From Cymbidium sinense (taxonomy: Eukaryota; Streptophyta; Magnoliopsida; Asparagales; Orchidaceae): a stretch of DNA of 64,000 bases. The position numbers were made by a program, and so were the translations under genes. Below, one piece after another: positions 12,860-25,679 of this stretch (position 1 is its first letter; the number at the start of each line of letters is the position of its first letter). The DNA is taken from NCBI GenBank assembly GCA_021442155.1, contig CM038222.1:110735121-110799120 (forward strand). Direction: 5' to 3'. The notes under the pieces are model-generated. The model was not told the origin of the DNA. It searched no databases and saw only the letters and a program-made list of their open reading frames with translations.

Positions 12860-13708
12860 TCACTTCTGCATCCCGCGCAGTTTGCCAAGCGAAGAGCCAG
12901 GCTGAACCATCCAATTATTTTGACAGCCCAGATTGTTCGTAAAAACCTATAGGCCGAAAAGGGGAAGCTGAAAGATGAAAGTGCAGCAGTAAGCCCTAAT
13001 TTCTCTTCTCAGTTCTCACTTCAGAGTTAGACTTCCTTTCCTCTGTGCTTGCGACCAGCGGCTCTACCTCTACCTCTTCTCGATTCTGATTTCCATGGCC
13101 AAAAGCTGAATCCCTTCTGACATTGCCATCTCGGCATCTTCTTTCTCTCGATTCTCTGTCACCCTTCTTCTTTTGAATCTTTCTCTGATTTCACGTCAGA
13201 GGTAATCTGAAAATCAATCCTTTTCTGTCATTCATATTTGGTGATCATTTCTTTTTGATTGTATGGATGGCCCTGTTGTTTCGGTTGTGCTCTGTCATGC
13301 ATGATTGGTGATTGATTATTCAATTATTTGTTTGTATAACACATTTGAATGAACATGTTGTTAGTGTTTAACATATGCGATGAAGTTGAAAAGGATATTG
13401 TATGGGAAATCTAAAATTTTTTTGCTCAGTTACTTGTTTATTCAGCTGTCTTGACTGTTGAGAAGTTGAGATGAATATTGAATGGAAAATTTATTTATTG
13501 TGTATCATTTATTTTATATACTCATTTAAATATTATTGTAGGTTGGCTGTCTTGTGATGTTGAGATGCTGTATAGGGAATTGAGGAATTCATTTACTATG
13601 TATCATTTAGCTATTTAGTATTTATGGATTATTGATTAGGGTGTAAATGTGTAATACATGTATAATGTATTATTTATAAATTTCTTATCATCAATTTTTT
13701 TAATTTAG
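12860..13708 (+). promoter_or_regulatory. hAT leader with probable 5' UTR intron
   Basis: Bases 12860-13200 have much higher GC than their surroundings, as expected of a transcribed leader. A plausible donor (GAG|GTAATC, near 13200) and an acceptor after a T-rich tract (TTTTTTTAATTTAG, ending 13708) would remove about 505 bp and bring the leader right up to the ATG at 13709. This is inferred from splice-site appearance only. Confidence 0.45.
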
Positions 13709-15840
13709 ATGGAGGATTCCAATACTATTACTAAAGCTCAAGAAAATGAAGTTTTTTTTGATGGAGATATTGGTGAGAATGAAATTCAAATAATTATTGA
13801 AGAGACAAGCAATAGACTTGCTAGAAAGAAGAGAAGAATGTTATCATTTGTTTGGGGATATTTTGATTTACTACCTTTTGGAAATGATGGGAAACAAAGA
13901 TGCAAATGTAAAAAGTGCGGTGTAACCTACATATGTGATAGCAAATTTGACACTGGTAATTTGAAACATCACTTACTTTTTTTGCAAAGTAATTCTTCTT
14001 CATCTATTTTCATGTGCAATGCTAAGTTCAACCAACAAGAGTTTCGTGACTTGCTTACCGCTTGCATTATTATGCATGATTTACCTTTTCAATGCATTGA
14101 ATGGTCTGGTTTTAGAGCACTTTTATATTATTTGCATTGAGATTTGTAATTTGTTTCATAAAATACTATTAGAAAAGATTGCAAAAAGATGTTCATGAAA
14201 GAGAAGGGGCAAATCCAAACAATGCTACAAAGTACCACTAGTCGAGTTTGCTTGACGTCAAATTTATGGAATTCCATCAATACTGATGGATTTATTTATT
14301 TAACAGCACATTTCATTGATAATACTTGGAAATTGCAAAAAAAATTTTAAATTTCAGTTTTATGGCACCTCCGCATGACGGTCTTGCATTATTTGAAGTA
14401 ATTCAAACTTTTTTACTTGATTGGGAGATTGAAAATTTTTTTTTAGTATTACTTTAGATAATGCTTCAGCTAATAATGTATCTGTTGAATTCATGAGAAA
14501 TCATTTAAATTTGAGAGGTGGCCTACTTTGCAATAGGGAATTCTTTCACATACGATGTTGTGCACATATCATAAATTTGATTATTCAAGAGGGTTTAAAA
14601 GACATTGATAGCTCAATATCAAAGGTTTGTGAAAGTATTAAATATATGAAAGGTTCTCAGGCAAGAAAACAAAAATTTTTGGAATGTGCTAAACAAAGTT
14701 TTATTGTTGAAAAGAAGGGACTAAGGCAAGGCATTCCTACTAGGTGGAATTCAACTTTTATTATGCTTGATAGTGCTATCTATTACAAGCCTGCCTTTCT
14801 ACATTTAGAATTGGGTGACTCAAACTACAAGAGTTGTCCATCAACAATTGAATGGGAAAAAATCACCAGCATATGCAATTTCTTAGCACCTTTCTATGAA
14901 ATTACATGTGTATTTTCTAGCACAAGGTATCCTACAGCAAATCTCTATTTTCCAACAGTTTTAAAAGCATATACAACATTAAAGCATGAAAGTTCAAGTG
15001 ATAATGACTACATCAGAAGGATGGCTTTAAATATGCTTTCAAAATTTGAGAAATAATGGTTTGATTTTTGTGTAATTCTTGCAGTAGCTATTATTCTTGA
15101 TCCAAATTTAAAATGGTGTTATAAAAGACTTTATGGAGGTGATTGGGTTAGAGAAGTTGCAAATGTGAGGGAGAAGTTATTTTCATTATTTAGAAATTAT
15201 TCAAAATCAAGCATGGAAGGTTCATCATTACAAACTTCAGAATTCAATAGAACATCTCAAATTGATAATTCAAGGGATTCACTTCAACAATTTCAAATCA
15301 CAATGGTATACTTACTTTATTTTGGTCAATTTTTTTTGCTTATTTAGTTGACATTTTATATTATACTTTTATTTTGTTAAGGATTTTGATTCTTTTGATG
15401 AAGAAGATAGTATGCTGAGAAAATTTGAGCTTGAGCTATACTTAGATGAGCCTAGGATTGATAGAAAAATGGATTTAGACATATTGCATTATTGGAGGGG
15501 CAACCAATATAGGTTTCCTGAAGTTGCTGCAATGGCTCATGATGTTTTGTGTATACCAATTTCTACTGTTGCATATGAAAGTGCATTTTAGTAATAGCGG
15601 GAGGATTCTTGATCAATATCAGAGTGCACTAAAACATGATATTGTGGAAGCATTGGTATGCACGAAGGATTGGTTATATAATGATACAGGTTTGAAGTCT
15701 TTCTTTTAATAAATTTAGTAAATTTTCATTTAAATCACTTATGTATCTCTATTTTGTATAATTGAAGTCTTTCTTTGTTGTAGATTTAAATGATTTTGAA
15801 CATGATGAAGTCACATGAGATGTTATAAAGTACACTTCTA
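13709..15840 (+). pseudogene. hAT transposase (BED zinc finger, RICESLEEPER-like), broken
   Basis: The transposase would cut and paste the element. The ATG at 13709 opens 143 codons: an acidic start, then a BED finger (SFVWGYFDLLPFG, CKCKKCGVTY, TGNLKHHL), then FRDLLTACIIMHDLPF. A stop at 14138 breaks the frame. The catalytic region continues with VCLTSNLWNSINTDG, where the family has SDLW, so the first catalytic Asp is Asn, and TLDNASANN, where the second Asp is kept. The 14493-15056 frame covers HIRCCAHIINLI, the PTRWNST motif and the DUF4413-like segment. A likely intron is 15306-15381. The C-terminal dimerisation domain (YWRGNQYRFPEVAAMA, STVAYESAF, GRILDQY) has a one-base frameshift near 15589. 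A second possible intron is at 15691-15783. Confidence 0.9.
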
Positions 15841-16038
15841 ATCAAAGTGATAAGGATGATGGTGATATATCAATTAACAATTAGCTTAATTAACTAGTCA
15901 CTTTGAGTATTTTTTTAAATTTTCATGCAACATTTTGATGGATGACTGTAACAATTCAAGCATAATTTTACATAGTTAGGTGCTGTTGTTGCCTTTCTAT
16001 GGTGGATCGGTGGTTGTGAACTTGTTGGTTATTTAGTT

Positions 16039-16164
16039 TTTTTTTGCTAATCCTAAACATTTTTATGCTTGAAAATTTGAAGAATTCTAGATTTCCATAC
16101 TTTGCACACTATTCTTATATATGGTTGTAGTTAAACACCTTTTTCTATTGGGGTTGGGGTTGTT
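16039..16164 (+). repeat. direct repeat, copy 1 (pairs with 16879-17007)
   Basis: This block runs from TTTTTTTGCTAATC to GGGGTTGGGGTTGTTT and is repeated 840 bp downstream with about 90% identity by eye. Confidence 0.85.
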
Positions 16165-16807
16165 TATGAAAGGTTCTTTCCTATGTTGTACCCATTAATA
16201 GCATGTTTTTTTTTTGTTTCGTCTCTGATATATTCATTTGGTTACATGAACTTACATGATTAATATTCAGACTTCATTTTCTTATTATGTTTATTCTGTA
16301 TTTTTTCTTATATTGTCCTGAGAATAAAAATAACAATTAAGTGGTATGTTTTGGTAATAAAGAATCACGTTTATTTTCAATTATTTGGGTTATTTTTAGA
16401 TTGAATTATTATCATTAGCTTTATTTCAACTAGTAGAGGTTGGCATTATGATTCTTCCATTCATTCTTGTTGATAGCTTTTTCTTGTTATGCGAATTTTA
16501 ATTTGGGGGATTTACATACATACCGATAGCTACATTGGTTTCTTTCAGCAATGTCATGATTGCATTGACTGTTGATTTTTTTGGAATTTAACCTGCACCG
16601 TATATTGAAGCTCAGTTGAATTTCCCCAAAAAAAAGGATAAGTTTGCACAATGAGTATTGTAAACACCAAATCTATGAAAATAAATTATTCAGGAGATGG
16701 GAGAACAAGTAGATCTGGTGAATTGTAGGTAGGTGTTAGTGTTCGCCTGAGTTTCTTCCTATAGTTCACCTCTAGTTTTGCACAGCTCAGCTTTTCTCCA
16801 CCATCCT

Positions 16808-16813
<6 letters not shown>

Positions 16814-16848
<35 letters not shown>
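16814..16848 (+). repeat. (GA)n microsatellite
   Basis: An uninterrupted run of about 17 GA/AG dinucleotides inside the hAT. Confidence 0.95.
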
Positions 16849-16851
<3 letters not shown>

Positions 16852-16878
16852 TATCATCATTGATTGGGTTGCATAGAG

Positions 16879-17007
16879 TTTTTTTGCTGATCATAAACAT
16901 TTTTATGCTTGACAATTTGAATAATTCTAGATTTCCATACTTTGCACACTATTCTTATATATGGTTTTTGCAGTTTAACACCTTTTTCTATTGGGGTTGG
17001 GGTTATT
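16879..17007 (+). repeat. direct repeat, copy 2 (pairs with 16039-16164)
   Basis: It has the same block as at 16039, with a small insertion (TTTGCAG) where copy 1 has TGTAG. The two lie on either side of the GA tract. Confidence 0.85.
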
Positions 17008-18248
17008 TGCACACTATCCTGGACTATTTTCTTTACTTGTGGTCAGTTTTCCTGCTGGCTTATTTGTCCCAAGATGCTTCATTATCATATGGGTAAGGAC
17101 TCCCATGATATGGTGAATATGCTGGTGATAATTATCCTGTATGGGATAATCCCTTTCCTATTCTCCTCTTTTTTGCTGTCCCCTCTAGAATATATGGATT
17201 TGATTAGGTTTGCAGGTACTAAGGCTCATAGGACTTTCAACAAATGGTTGCTATCTTTTCATAGGTTTGTAGGCAATGATAGCTGTGATGATTTCACTCC
17301 TCTTTGGCTGGTAGTAGCTCTTGTGATGTAACCCTTCAGCTGAAGTTTGGATGCTCATATTTGCATCTGCCCCATTTTGGTGTGATTGAGCTTGAGCCTT
17401 CTCTCACATACTCTATCTAATTTTCTCTGTTTATGATGCTTTTATCCTTCACTTTGTTTGTATTACTTTAACTGTGCTAATTTTTATCCTTCTACATCCT
17501 TGCGCCCTGTGCCCAAGGTGCTTGGTGATGTATGTTGGCTGCCACTGGTATGCTCTTGTGATCTTTCTTTTGATTTTTTTTTACTGCTCTCTCACTCTAT
17601 ATATATATATATTGTTATTCTTTTTAAGGTGTTTTGCAGGAATTTTTTGTAGGTTGGGACTTAAGAGTCTTGAAGTTTACTTTGACTCTTTGAGCTTGCT
17701 TGGAGTTGGAGACTTGAGTTTTAGTTCTTTTTTTTAAATGTTGTTGCTTAGGGTGTATTGGAGAGTTGTGGATGTAAATTTGATTATTGTATGGGTTGAT
17801 GTTGTGAATGTAATTTTAATTAATTAAATGTTATTTAATTTTAATTATTTATAATATTAATTGTTTATAATGTCAAGACTAAAGCCTCAAGAGAGATTTA
17901 AACTTTTAATTTAGAATTTAGAACTATCTCATAAAAAAATTATAGGATATCATAAAATTGAGTAATAATATTTAATGTTAAATTTTTTCTCTATTTGGTT
18001 AAATAAATTATTTCAGATTTTTATCATTATTAAGCTTATATGGGTCGAGTTCGGGTTTTAGGTCTGGGTTGGTTGGATTAGTTGATTTTGAACCCGCTTA
18101 ATATTCGAGGTCGAGTGTTTATAAATTTGAACCCGATCAATATTCGAAGTCGTACGGTTCGGTCGAGTGAAATTTTTTAACTCGATTTTAAATTCAGTTG
18201 AATATGGTCTGAAGTTCGATCGACCACGACAACCAATTGATACCCCTA

Positions 18249-18256
18249 TGGGTTAC
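18249..18256. repeat. hAT TSD (TGGGTTAC), right
   Basis: It is identical to 12614-12621. Confidence 0.95.
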
Positions 18257-21200
18257 ACTTGAGTTACTTAAATTGATTTCACTTATATTTGATTATTAAT
18301 TCTACTTAATTTACCCTTAATTATTAAACATATTAATTAAGACCTTTAAGGGAATACTTTTAGAAATAATTAGAGAGGAGGTTATAATTATTTCCCATAT
18401 TATCTCCACTATTTACACTAATTAATTAACCCAAATTACTTAATTTTATTGTTATTAATTTTAATAATTATTAAATTATTTAAAGAGGGTAATTACAATT
18501 AAAATTTTGAAATTTCCCAAACCACATGGCAAATAATCCCAAGAAAATTATGGGAGGCATGGGACATCTCATAGAATCAACATGTCAAATTTGGAATCAA
18601 TTGGCTTAGTAATTTGGCCTTAACTAAAGAAATTATCCTAAGCTTCAAACTTTAATTAAGCACTATTCATTAAATATTAATTGGGGATTTTATTTTTGTT
18701 AAGTTCTCTTTTCTCTAAGCTTTCCAAAATGAGATTTTTTTTTGCATTTTTGGATTTTTCTACAATTAGTTATAAATTTTTGAAGTTTTCACTATTTAAT
18801 TACATTTTAAAACCTAATTAAGCTGTTTTAAATTGTCGACGCCATGTGGTTGCTGACACGACAATACTTTCCATGTGGTACTGCATTATTGGTTATTTAA
18901 AACATCCAATGTAGCTGCTAACTCAGAGGTGGCCGATGCGGTTTCATCTCGATCGTCTAATCTCAAATCAGACTGTCAAAATTAATCATGAGATTACAAA
19001 GGGATTAAATCAAGATTTCTAACATGATTAATCACATCCATTCATTCTAATCACATGGAATGGAGGACTGGTGATCCATCATCTCGCGAGCACCTAAAGA
19101 TGGACACCGTTCACCATCTACAGCTCTATCCGAGCTCACTAGAGCTCATTTGATGATGGTATTGAATCCAAAATGATCAAAAAAGAGATCTAAGGTGATA
19201 CTATGGTGGAAATCACATGAAATCACATTTCATTTCAAGAAAGACCAACACCTAATGGATAAATCTATGGTTTCTAGGTTTTTACTCGCCATAGCTATAG
19301 TCTGACATGTCATCAATAAGGGTAGCTTTGTCTTGAAGAGATGAAGCCTTATTGAGAAGATCTCGGGCTTCCTCCTTGCCGATTGATCTATGGATAAAAT
19401 ACCATCATGGAAGTCACTAGAGTTGGTCTAGGATTGGCTTCCAATGGTCGAATCGATCAGAATATGATTCATTTTCATTCTTTGGAGTGTGATGAAGGTG
19501 TGGGGAAATTTAATTTATTTTTTGTGAAGATTTGGTGATGTTGGATGGATGGAGCTCTTGGGTGTAGGTGAAGCTCGATCTCACTAGCGATGGGGTGTAC
19601 AAGGAGCTTAATAAAAGCTTGGGACTATGCAGAGTGCTCTAGAGAATGTGTGTGGTGAGTTTGAATGGATGGGGAGGAGAGTCCCTAACTAAACCAAGGG
19701 CTAAAATTGGCTCACCTTTTAACGGTCGTCTAGCTAGAGATGGTAGGGGACTGTAGAGGTGGTTGTGTGTGGGAAGCTGAGGGAGTGTAGTAGGCTACCA
19801 CAAAGTGTACACTCTTCCTTATGTGGACCAATGGTTTCCATTGGATGAACTCACCCTCTCTTGGCTAAAGGCTAAACCTAACATATTTGGGGAATGTTTA
19901 GTCAATGGTCCTCTATCCAAGAAGGGCCAAAGATGGCTGCCAAGACATGGGGAGGTGGAGAACCCTTCCAAATGGGTATTTTTGTCTCATTTGGAGGGCT
20001 TGCTTCAATGGGTTTGATCCAACCTAGGTTCAACTTGGGTTGGGCCCTCTTAGTCAGGCCCATGGTGACCCCAAGGATGAGTCATGCTAAGTTTGGATGG
20101 GTTTGGAGTTGGTTTGGTTGGGTTTGCCTCAATTTGATTCATGTAGATCAAATGGCATCAATTATGCTAAGTTGACCATTTTGACTAAATTGGGTCAAAG
20201 TGAGAGTTTATTGAAGTTTAATTAGTCATTTGGAATGAGTTAGTGTAGTTGTTTTGGTTCAATTTGGGTTAGATTTGGTTTGGTTCAGATGGTTCAATTT
20301 GGGTCAAATGGGTCATGTTGACCAAATTAGTCAAATTGGCTTGAGCATGGGTTAGGTCCATGTTCAATTGATCATTAGGTATTAATTAGAAGAGTTGATT
20401 TGGATTAAGGAGTGATTTGGTTCGATTTGACCTTATAGGTCAAATTAGGCTAAGTAGTTCAATTGAGTTGGGTTAACCAAATTGGGTCCAATTAAAGGTT
20501 GGATCATGTCTAACATCTAATTGGTGATTTATTAAAAGTATTGGTTTCAACCAATTTGATTTAGAATTTGATTTGGCCCAATTTGGCCATTTAGGTCAAA
20601 TTGAGTCAACTTAGGTCAAATGACCAAATTGGCTTGGTTAGGTTCAATTGACTTCAATTAGTGGTTGAGTCTTGTTCAATATTCAATTTATGGTTGATGA
20701 GTGTCAATGGTTCTAATTAATTTGACTTAGAATATGATTTGGTCCAATTTGGCCCTTTAGGTCAACCTAAGTTAATTGGTCAAATTGGCTTGGTTAGGTC
20801 TAATTGATTGCAGTGGAGTGTTCAATGGTGACCTACAATCATGAAATAAGAGATTGGATAGCTTGGTTTGATCCAATGGGAGTTTGATTGAAGTTTGGTC
20901 TAATTGGGCCTTTTAGGTCACTTTGGGTTAAGTGGTTTAGTCAAGTAGATTTGGTCTAATTGAGGCTATGGATGGTTGGAATATTTTCAATGATGAATTG
21001 AGGTTTATTGGTGGCTTGGACTATAATTTATTCAAGTTTTATTGGGTTTTGGCTCATTTGAACCTTTTAGGTCAAATGGGCCAACTTAGGTTACTTAAGT
21101 CTAATTGATTTAATTGGCTTGATTGCAAGTGCTGAAATAGTTTGAAATGATTCATTAGATAATTAGAATGATTGAGAGAATTGAGTTGATTTTTCTTTAC

Positions 21201-21576
21201 TTGGATTGGTTTGAACGGAATGATTTGAACTAAGGTGGGTTAGCTTGTGATAAGGTTCAAATTAATTTGGCTTGGAGCTTGAACTCAAATTCAATTAAGG
21301 TCAATTGATTAGTTAGGGATTGAGGTTTCAATCATTTGGTTTAGGTTCAAATAAATGGATGGGTATGAATATTGGTTTAGGCCTTAGGGTAGGTGAAGCC
21401 TACTTGTCCAAAAGTAAGCTATATACTTAATGTCATGCCCTATAAGTCTCTAGGCTTTGATTTAGTGTCCCCTTAACTACTTGAAGTGTCCTACCACTAA
21501 GGAAACATAAGTGTCTAGAAGAATCATAGACCTAAGATGGGAGTGACCAATCCTCACTCTAAAAGAGAGGTCAAAA

Positions 21577-21581
21577 TCCAT
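21577..21581. repeat. TSD (TCCAT) right of minus-strand solo LTR
   Basis: It matches 8805-8809 and lies one base before the next LTR start. Confidence 0.7.
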
Positions 21582-23650
21582 TTGTTGGCCTCATTTTTGA
21601 ATGAGGTTTAACATCATTTTAAACCCTATTGATTAGGATACCTAATCTTAAATTCTTATTCAAGTAATTAAGACACTATACTTAGTGACCTAGTGAAGCC
21701 TTCTAGGGTTTGGCCTAACCTAATGGGATTAGGTGAATCCTAACCAAGCTGAAATCTAAACAAATAATTGATTGAAACAAATTCTAATTGAAATATAAAT
21801 CCAAATGAGCTTAAACTAAAGTAATTAAGGTGGTTAACCCAATTAACCTACTTAAGCTCAAAATATCTTAAGCCCAATAAAATTCAAATAAAATCAAAAC
21901 AAATTGCAATTAAAATAAATGAAAAGTATAAAGTCATTGCATAAACATAAATGGATTTAAAAGTAAATCCAAATGTAGGTCAAAGTTGGTCAACCATTTG
22001 ACATAGAGTTAACTTATGTGGTCCCACCAAGTCAAAGATCAAACCACTAAAAATTAACCAAATTAAATTATGACAAAGACACTTAATCATCAAATTAACT
22101 TATTTAAACATAAATCTAAAGAAATTTATATCCAATATGGCCTTAATTAGGTAAATTATATCACTTAATCTAAATGGTCATAAATGGACCCTATTAGGTC
22201 TAAATTTAAAATAAACTAAAATCAACACAAATTAAATGTCCAAAATAATTTGGAAATCATCTCTAAACATAATTTAACCAATTATAAGGTTTAAGTTGAT
22301 TAATTTTCTTATTTGATCCAATTAAACCCATGTTGACCCATTAAATCCAATATGGATCAAAGTGGGTTTAAGTTCAAAATTCACTTCAAATGAAATGAAA
22401 TTGATTAATCCAAATCATCATTGGTACTTGAATAAATATAATTAAAGCCTAAATCTAGATCCAATCTTTCAAATAGAACAAACCAAACTAAACCAAAAGG
22501 AGAAAATGCTTAAGTGAACTGACCTAAGGTATTTGTCCTTAAACCCAATTGAAATGAGTTTGTTTGAATTGCGAATCATGTTAAATATGATTTAAAAAAC
22601 TAATTTCCAATTTAAATCAATGAATATGAAACATTGATCACACTTAGGTTAATTAAAATAAAGATAAACTCAAATGGACTAAATGGGAGAATGTGAGCTT
22701 AAACTTATGCTAATCACATTTTAACTCACTTAAACTCATTCTAGAATGAGTCTAAAGGGTTGGCAGTCAAATTTGGGAGAATTTAAAGCTCTCAAGTAAA
22801 TCCAAAAATAAGAGGAATATGACATAGGAAAGTGATGTGGAACATGAAGAAAAACTCTCCCCAATCGAAGACACTCCCTCCATTTCTCCTCCATTCCTCA
22901 TCCACATTGATTTGGCATGTTCCCAGTCAGTTGACCACCCTTGGAGCTAGCTTCCAAGGGTGGAAATCACCATAACAAACTCAAAGTAAAAATTCTTCTC
23001 TATATAGCTCTCGACCATTCATGGAAATTGACCAGAGAAGTTTTCTCAAGATAATTTAAGCACTCACACACCTTCCCTAGTGAAACAAAGAATAATTTAC
23101 CATTTCATAGATTCCCACACCATCGATAAGCTAGATTTTGATCAAAACTATGGACGAATAGGAGGAGCTTGGCCCATAGAGTAATTGGTGAGAAGGAAAT
23201 CCAATTATTTGCACCCAAAGGCTTACCACATCCCCTTGAATCCATAAAAAACATTCACACCACCGAGGATTGATGCCGGTGAGGTATCCCTCAAACCTGA
23301 CCTCTTGTTGAATTCAGTTTGGTCTTTTGCTAAACACTTTGATCTCAAGTGAGATCTAGCCATATAGATGGGTTTAAAATTGAGTCTTAATCATTTTGTA
23401 ATTGAAAATGCATTAAAATTCTCTCCAAATTGTAAAATTTTGGCCCTAAAATGTGGACGATCTGCGATTCTCGCTGGCAAGAGTAGAGATAAAATTTGGG
23501 TCATCTATTCCTTCTATTTGGAACGAATGAATCTAATCTAGTCACATTAATTGATTTAAATCATTTAAGGAATAGCAGATTAAATCTAGACTATACAATC
23601 TTTGATCGAACGACCATGATGAATCTCGCTTTCTCACCACTTTTTGAGCT

Positions 23651-23666
23651 GGATCCACGTGGATCT
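23651..23666. promoter_or_regulatory. G-box palindrome in LTR U3
   Basis: GGATCCACGTGGATCT holds a perfect 14-bp palindrome around CACGTG. The same element is a perfect 16-bp palindrome at 58606-58621 in the other plus-strand LTR. G-boxes bind plant bZIP and bHLH factors; function here is inferred. Confidence 0.6.
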
Positions 23667-25674
23667 AGCTCACCCAACCACATCGTGCCACATCAGCGCC
23701 ATGGCGCCACCATTTTAAAATGAATTTTTTAATTTTAAATATTTTAGAACTTATAAAAATTTCTAAAAGCTTTAGAAAGTTATAGAAAATAAAATATTCA
23801 AGCAAAAAAATGCAAATGAGGGCTCTATAGATTTATCTCAGTCAGAAGAATCCATTAAACCCAATATCCCCAAATTTTATTAGATATTTTTGGGCTAATT
23901 TTAATTTAATTAAAAATAATAAAACTTAAATAAAACCAAAACCACTAATCCAATCATATTAAAATTAAGTTTAAAATGCACCTTAGATATATTTCTTAGT
24001 ATTTATTGGAAAGTAAACATAAATATAAAATTTTCAAATCATAGGCCATAATTTAATGAAATAAATTAATATTAAATTAAAAATTATATAAAAAAATTAA
24101 TGAATTAGCTTAAATTATCATAAGGAACACTAGTGATTTTAAAACATTATTAAAACTCACTGAAACTTCATAATCCGTGAACTAACCTATATTAGAGGTT
24201 AAATGAATTATTTAATTTAATTAATTGATTTGAACTTTAAAAATTCATAATAAATTAACCAAAACTTTAATAATATAAATGAACCCTCTATGGATTCATC
24301 TTCCATAAGAGAATTTATAAAAATTAAAACACCTAACTAATTTTATCTAATTTAAGTTTAATTTAGGTTTTATTGAAATAACTAAAACCTCAATTAGTCC
24401 TAATTTGTACATCTGATTAAGGTGAAATTTTATGGAACTTAAATCGGCAAAGAACCACATTTGCCATAAATTTTTAAGGCCAAATGACCTCTAGATTAGA
24501 TGTTTTTGAACTTCCAATATTCAGATCAATTTAAATAAAATTATAAAATAAAATAATTACAAAAATTACAAAAATTTATAAAACAAACTTAAAGCATTTT
24601 CATTAACATCATAAAACTTAAGAAAAATTTCTTAACCCTCTAAGGTTAAAGACCTTAATTAATTATGTATTTAATGATTAATAAAAAGATTAATATCATA
24701 CAATTCAATTAAACTCTAAGTAATCTCAGTTGTAAAATCTATAATAAATCACTTCATTAATCAAAAACAAAATAATCAACTTCTCGACTTTACATAAAAA
24801 TCAAGAAAATTATTGATATTAAAAGTACTTTAAGTACATTTTAATGTTAAGAAATATTAATAATTTCAAATGCAAATTAAAGGTGATTAATAAAATCATT
24901 TAATCTAAATAATCTAATAGTTAAAATGGCTTAGATTAAGTTTGGTGCCCAATGTAGCCTAAGTTTCTTAGGTTATGATTGATAAACAAAATCTTACCCT
25001 AAAGAGTTGAATTAAATAATGAAACTTTAATATGTAACATTTCATTAAATTTAACCTAAATGATGAAGTATAAATATGTAAATTATTAAGGCATCTTAAG
25101 TCATAAAAAACTAAGGTATAATGAATCACTTCTAAATCAAATTGAATTAAAAAATCAATTTAGATTACCTAAGTTAACTTATTTAAATTAACAAACACTT
25201 AATATTAATAAAATTGAAAAGTGAAATTAATTTAATCAAATAAATTAAACCATTCAAACTCATAAGATTAAATAAAAATTTAATCAAAAGAAATCAGAAG
25301 AAACATAAAATTAAACATAAAGCTAAGTTATGAAAGAAAATATAATAATAAACATGAATTAAAGCACTTGAAAGTAAAATAAATTAAAATAATAATTAAA
25401 TTAAACTTAATTACTCAACCATAATGAAATCAACTTTTAATTAAGATTTAAAGAAATCTTTTAAATTTTAATTAAAGATAATGAATCACACTAAAGAAAC
25501 TTTAATCAAAGATGAAAGAAATTAAATAAGAATGTAGTCTTCAAAATCTTAACAAGATTAGATTACATATACTTTAAAAACTTAAAAGGAAATTAAAACA
25601 TTAATCACATTAAACCTAACTTGAAACAAACCATTTAAATCAAAAAGAGGCTAATTAAGGTACTTAAGATCTTA

Positions 25675-25679
25675 GTTTG
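25675..25679. repeat. TSD (GTTTG) left of Sirevirus-type solo LTR
   Basis: It pairs with GGTTG at 28349-28353. The uninterrupted copy of the host LTR has GGTTG at the same place (about 60092), so the left copy has mutated one base. Confidence 0.7.

Larger units (their letters stand above)
15841..18030 (+). other. hAT 3' region without recognisable gene
   Basis: This is mostly AT-rich DNA. Open frames here (for example 16942-17331) encode only hydrophobic, T-driven peptides without a known domain. The stretch at about 17000-17560 has a more balanced composition and no obvious relation to the transposase. It could be captured host sequence, but I cannot name a source. Confidence 0.5.
12622..18248 (+). 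mobile_element. hAT DNA transposon, full length 5,627 bp, non-autonomous by mutation
   Basis: The ends are TAGGGGTGTCAA and, inverted, TAGGGGTATCAA (one mismatch in 12), flanked by a perfect 8-bp TSD. The subterminal regions (12638-12835 and 18030-18235) are packed with variants of GACCCGA/TCGGGTC in both orientations, likely transposase-binding repeats. A GC-richer leader (12860-13200) precedes a BED-finger transposase gene at 13709-15840. After it comes about 2.4 kb of AT-rich DNA with a duplicated 125-bp block, a GA microsatellite and an unusual better-composed stretch at 17000-17560. The perfect TSD suggests a fairly recent insertion into the solo LTR. Confidence 0.95.
8810..21576 (-). 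mobile_element. giant solo LTR, minus strand (about 7.1 kb net, split by hAT)
   Basis: The 3' end on the minus strand lies at 8810 (TGTGGTGTTTTAATCTGGAG on +, matching the other LTR end at 36107, TGCTGGTGTTTTCTCTGG). The 5' end is at 21576, where the terminal hairpin has decayed (GACCAATCCTCACTC...GAGAGGTCAAAA). Blocks shared with the 36107 copy include the 10600-10890 segment (AAGCCCACCT, GGGACTT, TTATTTATTA) and the GTGTGTG...TTAG region. Without the hAT it measures about 7.13 kb. It is a diverged subfamily of the LTR at 21583. No internal region is present, so it is a solo LTR. Confidence 0.75.

Noticed and set aside
16860..17737. Overlapping open frames encoding hydrophobic peptides, suggesting a small membrane protein
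   Set aside because: The frames are T-rich, overlap each other, lie inside the hAT and show no conserved motif. Hydrophobicity follows from base composition.
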